From positions 1 through 33,553 of the forward strand of contig JABGUL010000021.1 in assembly GCA_018646605.1 (NCBI GenBank): DNA of 33,553 nt, given 5' to 3'. This document shows, in pieces, positions 7,915-16,075 of this stretch (positions are counted from its first letter, which is position 1; the number at the start of each line of letters is the position of its first letter). This DNA comes from Flavobacteriaceae bacterium (GTDB taxonomy: Bacteria > Bacteroidota > Bacteroidia > Flavobacteriales > Flavobacteriaceae). The translations under genes and the position numbers were made by a program. The notes beneath the pieces were generated by a model. The model saw nothing but the letters and a program-made list of their open reading frames with translations. It was not told the DNA's origin and made no database searches.

Positions 7915-8021
7915 TATTTCGAAAATACTGATATATTCTCATTATTTATGTGCTAAAAAAGATATTCCTTAAAGTTTTTAAAAAAAAACACTATATTTAG
8001 TAAACTTCAAATTAATTATCC

Positions 8022-8486
8022 ATGCCCATAAAAAGTTTTCAAGGAGAAAGGGCTCAAAAAGAGCGAATTACTCCCAGCAAATTAACCGTTTCAGATATTA
8101 TGACACATCAGTTGATTGTTTTTAAACCTGAAGACACCATACATGAGGTAATGGAAGCTTTTATAAAAAACCGTATCTCAGGTGGCCCTGTAGTAAATGA
8201 GGAAGGGGATCTGGTTGGTGTTATTTCTGAAGCAGATTGTATGAAAGAGATTTCGGATAGCCGTTATTTTAATATGCCAATTTTAGATAAATCGGTATCT
8301 TATTTTATGACTAAAAAGGTGGATACAATTGAGTCAAACATGAGTGTTTTTGATGCAGCAGCTTTGTTTTCAAAATCAAGTAGAAGAAGATATCCAGTAA
8401 TGAAAGGCAACCGTCTTGTTGGTCAGGTGAGTAGAAAAGATGTCGTCATAGCCGCTCTAAATATGAAAAGCCATACGTGGCGTTAA
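8022..8486 (+). CDS. CBS-domain pair protein
   Basis: A 154-residue cytosolic protein made almost entirely of two CBS domains. The first starts at VSDIMTHQLIVFKPEDTI (about residue 24) and the second at VSYFMTKKVDTIESNMSVFD (about residue 90). Each has a G-x-hydrophobic-S/R-x-x-D motif (GVISEADC and GQVSRKDV). CBS pairs bind adenine nucleotides and act as regulators. With no fused effector domain, the partner is unknown. Stop codon overlaps that of the convergent deacetylase gene by 4 bp. Confidence 0.9.
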   Translation: MPIKSFQGERAQKERITPSKLTVSDIMTHQLIVFKPEDTIHEVMEAFIKNRISGGPVVNEEGDLVGVISEADCMKEISDSRYFNMPILDKSVSYFMTKKVDTIESNMSVFDAAALFSKSSRRRYPVMKGNRLVGQVSRKDVVIAALNMKSHTWR

Positions 8487-9400
8487 GTAAAAATATCTTT
8501 TGCCATTCTATACGTATTAGCATGCGCTTCTATAATAACCTTTATATCTTTAGAATATCCGCCCCCCATACTACATTGAACAGGAATGTTTCTTTTTTTA
8601 CATTGGCTTAGGACAAAGGTATCTCTCTTTTTACATCCTTCCAAGCTCATCCCTAAACGGCCTAATTTATCTGTCGATAAGACATCAACACCACAGAGAT
8701 AAAAAACAAAATCAGGCTTAATTTTGTCAAATAAAGCAGGAATAACTTTTTTGATTTGACCCAGGTAAGTTTCATCCTCAGTTCCATCCTCAAGGCCGAT
8801 ATCTAAATCACTTTTTTCCTTTCTGAAAGGATAATTTTTTGAACCATGAACGGAAAGTGTAAATACTGATGGATTGGTTTTAAATATAGATGCGGTTCCA
8901 TTTCCTTGGTGTACATCTAAATCTATGATTAATATCTTTTTTGCTTTTTTTGTATCAAGTAAATACTGAGCTGCAATAGCTTGATCATTTAAAAGACAAA
9001 AGGCCTCCCCTCGATCAGAAAAGGCATGGTGAGTACCTCCTGCAATATTCATTGCAATTCCAGTTTCAAAAGCCTTTTCACAGCCCATTATAGTTCCTCC
9101 AGCGATCACAAATTCACGTTCAACAAGTTTTTGGGAAAGGGGAAATCCGATGCTTCTTATTTCACTTTTTAGCAAGGATAATTCACATAATCGTTTTACA
9201 TAATTTGCGTCATGAATTTGTAAAACTGTTTTTAATGTTGCGGGAGTTGGTTTGAAAAAGTCTGTTGCCAGACTTGTACCTTCATAAATTAGTTGCTGGG
9301 GGAGTAATTCATATTTTTCCATTGGAAAACGATGATTTTCTGGAAGGGGGAGTCTATAAATTGGGTCGAAGGCGATAGGAATAAATGTAGTCAACTTCAT
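8483..9400 (-). CDS. Histone deacetylase family protein
   Basis: A 305-residue Zn-dependent amidohydrolase of the HDAC/AcuC/acetylpolyamine family. The active-site His pair is in GGTHHAF (124-125), and the Zn/charge-relay block DLDVHQGNGT is at 160-169. FSLSVHG-like (VFTLSVHGSKNYPF) and YLCGVDVLSTDKLGRLG match the third metal-ligand region. Possible substrates are acetyl-lysine proteins or acetylated small amines; the sequence does not decide. It begins directly after the metG stop codon (no spacer), so the two are co-transcribed and probably coupled, although no functional link is known. Confidence 0.92.
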   Translation of the reverse strand: MKLTTFIPIAFDPIYRLPLPENHRFPMEKYELLPQQLIYEGTSLATDFFKPTPATLKTVLQIHDANYVKRLCELSLLKSEIRSIGFPLSQKLVEREFVIAGGTIMGCEKAFETGIAMNIAGGTHHAFSDRGEAFCLLNDQAIAAQYLLDTKKAKKILIIDLDVHQGNGTASIFKTNPSVFTLSVHGSKNYPFRKEKSDLDIGLEDGTEDETYLGQIKKVIPALFDKIKPDFVFYLCGVDVLSTDKLGRLGMSLEGCKKRDTFVLSQCKKRNIPVQCSMGGGYSKDIKVIIEAHANTYRMAKDIFT

Positions 9401-11455
9401 TTAATGAATCGATAACCCTGTTTTAGCATCCTTATTTTCTGGATTGACAAAGACAAAGTTCCCTTCTGTATTTTCACCCAATAAAATCATACCATTACTT
9501 TCTATTCCTTTCAGAGTTCTCGGATGTAAATTGGTCAAAAGAGTTACTTTTTTTCCAATTAAATCATTTGGGTTAAAATCTTGTGCAATACCCGAAACGA
9601 CTGTTCGATTTTCTTCTCCCAAATCAACAGTGAGTTGCATTAACTTTTTAGTTTTACTTACCTTTTCTGCCGCAATTATCGTGGCAACTTTTAGGTCTAA
9701 AGAAGAGAAATTTTCATAGGTAGTCTTTGGCTTTAAAGGAGCTACTTTTAAAGATTCTATTTTGTTTTCAGCAACACTCACTTCTAGTTTCTTTCGTTGT
9801 TGCTCCATTTGCTCATCTTCGATTTTTTGAAAAAGTAAATAGGCTTCTCCAATTTGATGACCGGCATTAATTAGAGTTGAGGCATCAGAGACACTATCCC
9901 AACTTAGTTTTTTTGAATTTAGACACAGCATTTTCGTTAATTTTTCTGCTGTAAATGGAAGTATAGGTTCACACAGAATGCTAAGTCCAGCAGCAATCTG
10001 TAAAGCGGTATGCATAATAGTTGTAACTCTTTGCGGATCAGTTTTAATCAATTTCCAAGGTTCTGAATCTGCTAGATATTTATTTCCCAATCGGGCAAGT
10101 TGCATTAATGTTTGACTTGCTTCTCTAAAACGATACTGTTCAATTGCTTGTCCTATTTTTTGAGGTAGTAGTGCCATTTCTTCAAGAACTGCTTTGTCAA
10201 AATCAGTTAGATTTTCTGATTTAGGAACTTTACCATCATAATATTTATGAGTAAGGACCACAACACGGTTGATGAAATTTCCAAATATTGCCACTAATTC
10301 ATTATTATTTCTTGCTTGAAACTCATCCCATGTAAAATCATTGTCTTTAGTTTCTGGAGCATTTGCGGTTAAAACATAACGAAGCACATCTTGTTGATCA
10401 GGAAACTCCTCTAAATATTCATGTAACCAAACCGCCCAGTTTTTGGAAGTAGAAATTTTTTGCCCCTCTAAGTTTAAAAACTCATTGGCAGGTACATTTT
10501 CCGGTAAAATATAATGTCCATTAGCATGAAGAATGATAGGGAAAATAATACAATGAAACACAATGTTATCTTTTCCAATAAAATGAACTAATTGTGTTTC
10601 CTTGTCTTTCCAATACGGCTCCCAATCTGTACCATTTTGTTGTGCCCATTCTTTTGTTGAAGAAATGTATCCAATGGGAGCATCAAACCATACATACAAC
10701 ACCTTTCCCTCACCACCAATCACGGGAACAGGTATTCCCCAGTCTAAATCACGCGTTACTGCTCTGGGTTGTAAGCCATTATCTACCCATGATTTTACTT
10801 GTCCGTAAACATTGGGTTTCCAATCTTTTTTATGTCCCTCTAAAATCCAATTTTTTATGAAATCTTCATAGCGATTTAAAGGTAAATACCAATGTTTGGT
10901 TGATTTTAATGCAGGTTTTCCTCCACTGATAGTCGACTTAGGATCAATTAATTCTGTTGCGTTAAGACTACTTCCACAACTTTCACATTGATCTCCATAT
11001 GCCTCCGGATGACTACAAATAGGGCAAGTCCCTGTTACAAAGCGATCAGCAAGAAACTGCTGCGCTTCTTCATCAAATAATTGTTCAGATTCTTTTAATT
11101 CAAAAACAGATTTTGCCTCTAAATTTTTAAATATTTCTTGAGCAGTTTCATAATGTATCTCTCGAGAAGTTCTGGAATAATTATCAAATGCAATTCCAAA
11201 TTTTTCAAAAGAATCTCGGATGATTAGATCGTATTTATCAATAATCTCTTGGGGTGTTTTCCCTTCTTTTTTTGCTTTTAAAGAGATAGCTACTCCATGC
11301 TCATCGCTACCGCAAATAAAGAGGACATCTTTACCTTGACAGCGAAGGTAACGGGTATAAATATCTGCTGGCACATAGACTCCAGCAAGGTGACCAATAT
11401 GGATGGGTCCGTTTGTATAAGGAAGTGCTGCAGTTACGGTATAGCGTTTTGGCAT
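9401..11455 (-). CDS. metG: Methionyl-tRNA synthetase
   Basis: A class I aminoacyl-tRNA synthetase of 684 residues that charges tRNA-Met in the cytosol. HIGH is at residues 19-22 ([10 protein letters not shown]). A zinc knuckle CPICSH...CESCG lies at about 145-165. The KMSKS equivalent is KISTS at about residue 333. The C-terminal tRNA-binding/dimerisation domain (EMAPII/Trbp111 type, [17 protein letters not shown]) begins at about residue 585. The start is taken at the ATG at 11455 ([16 protein letters not shown]); an in-frame TTG at 11479 would add eight unconserved residues. It heads a two-gene unit with the deacetylase gene. Confidence 0.97.
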   Translation of the reverse strand: MPKRYTVTAALPYTNGPIHIGHLAGVYVPADIYTRYLRCQGKDVLFICGSDEHGVAISLKAKKEGKTPQEIIDKYDLIIRDSFEKFGIAFDNYSRTSREIHYETAQEIFKNLEAKSVFELKESEQLFDEEAQQFLADRFVTGTCPICSHPEAYGDQCESCGSSLNATELIDPKSTISGGKPALKSTKHWYLPLNRYEDFIKNWILEGHKKDWKPNVYGQVKSWVDNGLQPRAVTRDLDWGIPVPVIGGEGKVLYVWFDAPIGYISSTKEWAQQNGTDWEPYWKDKETQLVHFIGKDNIVFHCIIFPIILHANGHYILPENVPANEFLNLEGQKISTSKNWAVWLHEYLEEFPDQQDVLRYVLTANAPETKDNDFTWDEFQARNNNELVAIFGNFINRVVVLTHKYYDGKVPKSENLTDFDKAVLEEMALLPQKIGQAIEQYRFREASQTLMQLARLGNKYLADSEPWKLIKTDPQRVTTIMHTALQIAAGLSILCEPILPFTAEKLTKMLCLNSKKLSWDSVSDASTLINAGHQIGEAYLLFQKIEDEQMEQQRKKLEVSVAENKIESLKVAPLKPKTTYENFSSLDLKVATIIAAEKVSKTKKLMQLTVDLGEENRTVVSGIAQDFNPNDLIGKKVTLLTNLHPRTLKGIESNGMILLGENTEGNFVFVNPENKDAKTGLSIH

Positions 11456-11546
11456 GATAATCTCTTCAAATTTTGTCAAAAATAAGCAAATATCTCCCTA
11501 AATATAAGAGAACGTCTTATCTTTAATTAACTCAAATCATTTCTTC

Positions 11547-11909
11547 ATGGCACAGCACAACCTCTTTGGTCAAGAAGCAGAACAGAAAGCACTTTCCTTT
11601 TTATGTAATAAAGGCTATGTTCTTTTGGAAAAAAATTATCGTTTTGGTAAAGCGGAGATTGATTTGTTGATGAAAGATAAAGATTTACTTGTTTGTATTG
11701 AGGTAAAAGCTCGATCTACAGACTTTTTTGGTACGCCAGAGAGTTTTATTACTTCAAAGAAGATTAAACTTTTAGTAGGAGCTGTAAACCACTACTTAGA
11801 ATATCATAATCTAGATTACGAAGTGCGTTTTGATGTCCTATCCTACACGATAAAAAACAAAAAGTGGATTTGTAAGCATATTGAAAGTGCTTTTTATTCT
11901 TGGGAATAA
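11547..11909 (+). CDS. YraN family (UPF0102) endonuclease-like protein
   Basis: A 120-residue protein with the UPF0102/YraN pattern: GQEAEQKALSFLCNKGYVLL, then YRFGKAEIDLLMKDKDLLVC and IEVKARS. The E-x-D...E-x-K residues are those of a restriction-endonuclease-like (PD-(D/E)XK) fold. The family is widespread and its role is not firmly established; a DNA-processing role has been proposed. Full length for the family. Divergent from metG. Confidence 0.92.
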   Translation: MAQHNLFGQEAEQKALSFLCNKGYVLLEKNYRFGKAEIDLLMKDKDLLVCIEVKARSTDFFGTPESFITSKKIKLLVGAVNHYLEYHNLDYEVRFDVLSYTIKNKKWICKHIESAFYSWE

Positions 11910-11916
11910 TGTTTTA

Positions 11917-11950
11917 TTTGTAACATTTTGTTTTAAAATAATTACTTTTG
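11917..11950 (+). promoter_or_regulatory. Putative promoter, TTTG-22-TACTTTTG
   Basis: TTTG at 11917-11920 and TACTTTTG at 11943-11950 (perfect TAnnTTTG) are 22 bp apart, within the Bacteroidota range but at the long end. The -7 element is 16 nt before the ATG at 11967, so a transcript would have a leader of only a few bases. Confidence 0.45.
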
Positions 11951-11966
11951 TTAAAAATCTATATAA

Positions 11967-12629
11967 ATGAAAACTATAGCTTCAACTGTAGCGGCCTATG
12001 TCAAAACCAAGCCTTATTTATCTGCGGCTCTTTCCGATGGGATTATAAATTTGACTTCTTTAGCACGTAAAATAAAACCTCAAATTGAGACTTCTCTAAA
12101 AAAAACCGTAAATCAAGGCGCAATAGTTATGTCATTGAAGCGTGTTTCTGATGAAGCAGAATTTACCTCTGACTCTTCAAAAATATTAAGTGTTTTAAAG
12201 AACATGGGAGACATAACAGTACGATCTTCCCTAGTAGATTATAGCTTTTCAATTTCTGATACATTACTATTGAATCAGTCAAATTTACTCAAGGAAATCG
12301 AACATAAGAAAGAGGTTTTTTATACTTCTTCAAGAGGAGTTGCAGAATCAAATATTATAGTAAGTCAAAACATTGCTCCTTTAGTAGATACTTTATTTAG
12401 TCAAGAAACCTGTCATTCCAAAGTTGAAAATTTATCTTCAATTACCATAAAACTCCCTACAGAAAACGTTACAATTCCAGGGATTTATTACTTCATTTTT
12501 CAGCGACTATCTTGGGAGGGTGTTAATGTTTTTGAAGTGATTTCTACTTCAAATGAATTTACAATTTTAATTCATGAAAACCAGGTAAATATTGCGTTTG
12601 AAGAGATTAAGAACCTGAAGTCTCTTTAG
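11967..12629 (+). CDS. Uncharacterised protein with possible C-terminal ACT-like domain
   Basis: A 220-residue soluble protein. The N-terminal third (AYVKTKPYLSAALSDGIINL followed by SLARKIKPQI) looks helical and could be a winged-helix-like or regulatory segment. The C-terminal part (about 145-215) follows a beta-alpha-beta pattern: ITIKLPTENVTIPGIYYFI, then WEGVNVFEVISTSNEFTILI, HENQVNIAFEEI. This resembles the ACT domains of aspartate kinases, but no kinase domain is present. No function is assigned. Its last 23 bp overlap the end of the convergent mfd gene. Confidence 0.75.
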   Translation: MKTIASTVAAYVKTKPYLSAALSDGIINLTSLARKIKPQIETSLKKTVNQGAIVMSLKRVSDEAEFTSDSSKILSVLKNMGDITVRSSLVDYSFSISDTLLLNQSNLLKEIEHKKEVFYTSSRGVAESNIIVSQNIAPLVDTLFSQETCHSKVENLSSITIKLPTENVTIPGIYYFIFQRLSWEGVNVFEVISTSNEFTILIHENQVNIAFEEIKNLKSL

Positions 12630-15600
12630 GTAAAACGAAACTATTCAAAAGGACTGTAAGCGTTTGTATATCATTAATAGATTGTATTGCCAAAAGCAAC
12701 TTCAAGCCATTAGAAGTATTTTTTTCTTTTAATTTTATTCGATCGGGTGCTTTTTGAATTTGAGTGAGTAGAAAAGTAAATGCCACCGTTTGAAAAAAAT
12801 CACTTTGTTGGTCTGAAATAAAGTAGCATATGCAGCTACCTCTTTTGATGATCAAGCGCTCAATTCCTAATTGAGTGGCTACCCACTTGAGTTTCATACT
12901 TTCTAGAAGGTCAAGGGCGGCTTCGGGTAAGGGGCCAAAACGATCCTTCATTTTATTTTCAAAATCAACCAATTCTATACTTGTTTTAACCTGACTCAAT
13001 TCTTGGTATAACGAAAGACGCTCTTTCACAATATTGACATAATCATCTGGAATAAATAATTCCAAATCTGTATCGATTTGAACTTCTTTTACATAGGACT
13101 TTAATGTATCATTTGCCTCCTGCTGATAGAGCTCTTTAAACTCATTTTCTTTCAATTCGTCAATGGCTTCCTGAAGAATTTTTTGATAGGTTTCAAATCC
13201 CATTTCATTAATAAATCCACTTTGTTCTCCACCCAACAAATCACCAGCACCTCTTATTTCTAGATCCTTCATAGCAATTTGTATACCAGACCCTATAGCA
13301 GAAAATTGCTCAATAGTTTTAATTCTTTTTTGCGCATCACTACTCATAGCGCTATGGGGTGGGGTAATAAAATAGCAGAAGGCTTTTTTGTTACTTCTTC
13401 CAACGCGTCCGCGCATTTGATGTAGATCACTGAGGCCAAAATTATTGGCATTATTTATAAAAATTGTATTGGCATTGGGTACGTCCAATCCATTCTCGAT
13501 AATAGTAGTGGCAATAAGAATATCAAAATCCCCTTGCATAAAGCTCAACAAGGTTTTTTCTAGTTTTGTTCCCTCCATTTGACCATGACCAATTGCGATT
13601 CGTGCATCTGGAACCAAACGCTGAACCAATCCAGAAATTTCTGCTATATTTTCTACCCTATTATGAATAAAAAAGACTTGACCACCACGTTGTAATTCAT
13701 ACATAATTCCGTCACGAATAAGTGTTTCGCTAAAACGAACTACGTCACTTTCAATTGGAAAACGATTGGGTGGAGGAGTTGCAATTACAGATAAATCCCG
13801 AGCGGCCATCAGACTGAACTGTAAAGTACGTGGGATGGGGGTAGCCGTTAATGTCAACACATCAATATTTTCCTTTAAGGAGCGTATTTTTTCTTTGACT
13901 GCAACCCCAAATTTTTGTTCTTCATCTACAATGAGTAAGCCTAAATCTTTGAAAACTACATTTTTGTTGACCAGTTGATGTGTTCCAATTAGGATATCTA
14001 TTTTACCTTCAGATAAATCTTGTAAAATTTGATTTTTATCTTTTGTAGATCGGAAGCGATTTAAATAATCTACACGAACAGGGAGCTCCTTGAGGCGGGC
14101 AGAAAATGTTTTAAAATGTTGAAAAGCCAGTATGGTGGTGGGTACCAATACAACTACCTGTTTGCTGTTATCTGCAGCTTTAAAGGCTGCTCTTATGGCA
14201 ACTTCCGTTTTTCCAAAACCTACATCTCCACAGACCAAACGATCCATAGGTTGTTGAGATTCCATATCCGCCTTAATAGCTTGGGTTGTTTTTTCTTGGT
14301 CTGGGGTATCTTCATACATAAAAGAAGCTTCCAGTTCCCATTGAAGATAACTATCGGGATCAAAAGCAAAGCCTATTTTTTGTCTTCTTTTAGCATACAA
14401 TTCAATGAGATTAAACGCAATTTCTTTAACCTTCGCCTTCGTCTTTTGCTTGAGTGCCTTCCATGTTTTTGAGCCTAATTTATATATTTTAGGAACCGCT
14501 CCATCTTTGCCATTATACTTACTTATTTTGTGAAGTGAGTGAATGCTTAAGTACAAGATGTCCCGTTCTCCATAAATGAGTTTAATAGCTTCTTGCCATT
14601 TCCCTTCTACTTCAATTCGCTGTAAACCTCCAAAGGTTCCAATTCCATGATCAATGTGAGTAACATAATCCCCCACTTCCATTTGAGTTAATTCCTTGAG
14701 GTTTAATGCTTGCTTTCTGGCAGCATCTGATTTTAGTTGATATTTGTGGTAACGTTCAAAAATTTGATGATCCGAAAAACAAGCCCATTGAGCTTCTAAA
14801 TCCTCAAAGCCTTCATAAATAGATAGTACTTCCGTTTTATAGTGAACTGTTTTTTCTAACTCTTGAAAAATATCATGGAAACGCTTGGTTTGTTGTTCAT
14901 TGCTGCAGAATAGGGTATTCTTGTAACCTCTTTTATTATTTTCGTTGAGGTGCGAAATGAGTATATCAAACTGTTTGTTAAAGGCAGGCTGTGGACTTTG
15001 CTTCACATGAATTTGAGAAGTAATAAGGAGATCTTCAGTTCGTTCTAATACAAAAACAGATTTGTTATGACTGTCTTTGATCCATTCATCCCGGTTCATA
15101 AAAAGGGTTTCAGGGGGATATTGGGTTGTAACTTCTTTGGAGTTATAGGCATCTGTGGCTTTTTCAAAAAGCTGTTCTAGGCGTGCGGTAGTTTTGTCAA
15201 AATTAGAAAATATAAAACTGCTGTTAGCAGGAAAAAATTCTAGGATAGATTTACGTTTGTCAGTAAAATCATTGTTGGAAGTGTCAGGCAATAATTCTAT
15301 AGAATCAAAAGCTGTAATGGAGCGTTGGGTTTGCACATCAAAACTACAAAGGCGTTCTACTGTATCGTCAAAAAACTCAATTCTATAGGGGTGTTGATAG
15401 GCAAAAGAGAAAACATCAATAATGCCACCTCGCACAGCAAACTCTCCAGGACTGGTAACAAAATCAACACGTTGAAACCCCATTTCAAATAAACTTTCAT
15501 TTATAAAATTTAAAGAAAGAATGGTGTCTTTGATGATTTTAAAAGTTATCCGCTTTAGCGTATTTTGAGAGATTATCTTTTCAAAAACTGCTTGAGGATA

Positions 15601-15987
15601 GCTAATTATAATTCGAGGTTTTTTGGAGCCACTTATTTTTTTAAGTACTTCTGAGCGCAATAAAACATTTGCATTATCAGTTGTTTCTTGCGCATAAGCC
15701 TGTCTATAGCTGGCAGGAAAATACAGTACATCCGAAGGTTTTAAAAGACGCTCTAGATCATTGAGATAATAGGCTGCTTGCTCTGCATTATCAAGAATCA
15801 AAAGAAGATTATGCTGGTTTTTCTGAAAAGCTGCAGCAATTCTAAAAGAAAAACCTGAACCTACAAAACCTTTTATGTGGACACACTGCGTCTCAAAAAA
15901 GGCGGCTTCAATCGCTTTTTGTGAGTCTAAAGTTTCAAAAACGGCTAAACTAGCGTTGATACTATTTTTTTTGGTGAAGGTACGGAT
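12607..15987 (-). CDS. mfd: Transcription-repair coupling factor Mfd (start codon unclear)
   Basis: Mfd removes RNA polymerase stalled at DNA lesions and recruits UvrA. Visible in order: UvrB-like N-terminal module; RNA polymerase interaction domain (GDYVTHIDHGIGTFGGLQRI); helicase motifs including Walker A GDVGFGKTE (about residue 585), DEEQ (about 687), TLTATPIPRTLQFSL and QMRGRVGRS; C-terminal TRCF domain. The first standard start in frame is TTG at 15801 (1064 aa), but the frame upstream continues with clearly Mfd-like sequence (HIKGFVGSGFSFRIAAAF) back to a TAA at 15997-15999. No ATG, GTG or TTG exists in that stretch. I place the start at ATC 15987 (1126 aa, normal length) as the best guess. 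An ATG at 16009-16011 is in frame but is followed by that TAA after four codons. A substitution, sequencing error or true non-canonical start are all possible. Confidence 0.9.
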   Translation of the reverse strand: MRTFTKKNSINASLAVFETLDSQKAIEAAFFETQCVHIKGFVGSGFSFRIAAAFQKNQHNLLLILDNAEQAAYYLNDLERLLKPSDVLYFPASYRQAYAQETTDNANVLLRSEVLKKISGSKKPRIIISYPQAVFEKIISQNTLKRITFKIIKDTILSLNFINESLFEMGFQRVDFVTSPGEFAVRGGIIDVFSFAYQHPYRIEFFDDTVERLCSFDVQTQRSITAFDSIELLPDTSNNDFTDKRKSILEFFPANSSFIFSNFDKTTARLEQLFEKATDAYNSKEVTTQYPPETLFMNRDEWIKDSHNKSVFVLERTEDLLITSQIHVKQSPQPAFNKQFDILISHLNENNKRGYKNTLFCSNEQQTKRFHDIFQELEKTVHYKTEVLSIYEGFEDLEAQWACFSDHQIFERYHKYQLKSDAARKQALNLKELTQMEVGDYVTHIDHGIGTFGGLQRIEVEGKWQEAIKLIYGERDILYLSIHSLHKISKYNGKDGAVPKIYKLGSKTWKALKQKTKAKVKEIAFNLIELYAKRRQKIGFAFDPDSYLQWELEASFMYEDTPDQEKTTQAIKADMESQQPMDRLVCGDVGFGKTEVAIRAAFKAADNSKQVVVLVPTTILAFQHFKTFSARLKELPVRVDYLNRFRSTKDKNQILQDLSEGKIDILIGTHQLVNKNVVFKDLGLLIVDEEQKFGVAVKEKIRSLKENIDVLTLTATPIPRTLQFSLMAARDLSVIATPPPNRFPIESDVVRFSETLIRDGIMYELQRGGQVFFIHNRVENIAEISGLVQRLVPDARIAIGHGQMEGTKLEKTLLSFMQGDFDILIATTIIENGLDVPNANTIFINNANNFGLSDLHQMRGRVGRSNKKAFCYFITPPHSAMSSDAQKRIKTIEQFSAIGSGIQIAMKDLEIRGAGDLLGGEQSGFINEMGFETYQKILQEAIDELKENEFKELYQQEANDTLKSYVKEVQIDTDLELFIPDDYVNIVKERLSLYQELSQVKTSIELVDFENKMKDRFGPLPEAALDLLESMKLKWVATQLGIERLIIKRGSCICYFISDQQSDFFQTVAFTFLLTQIQKAPDRIKLKEKNTSNGLKLLLAIQSINDIQTLTVLLNSFVLPKETSGS

Positions 15988-16040
15988 TTGGTTTTTTTAA
16001 TTCCAATTCATTTTCGTTAATAACTCAGGATAAAACCATT

Positions 16041-16058
16041 TTTCCTCTCAAGAGGAAA
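16041..16058. promoter_or_regulatory. Perfect palindrome between mfd and dnaE
   Basis: TTTCCTCT CA AGAGGAAA is a perfect 8+2+8 inverted repeat in the short gap between divergent mfd and dnaE. It lies just upstream of a TACATTCG element (16063-16070) that is one mismatch from the -7 consensus and precedes the dnaE ATG by 5 nt. Its size suits a dimeric repressor site; no regulator can be named. Confidence 0.4.
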
Positions 16059-16075
16059 TCGGTACATTCGTTTTA

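Noticed and set aside
13766-15388. Plus-strand frames of 70-118 codons
   Set aside because: Antisense to mfd helicase and N-terminal domains.
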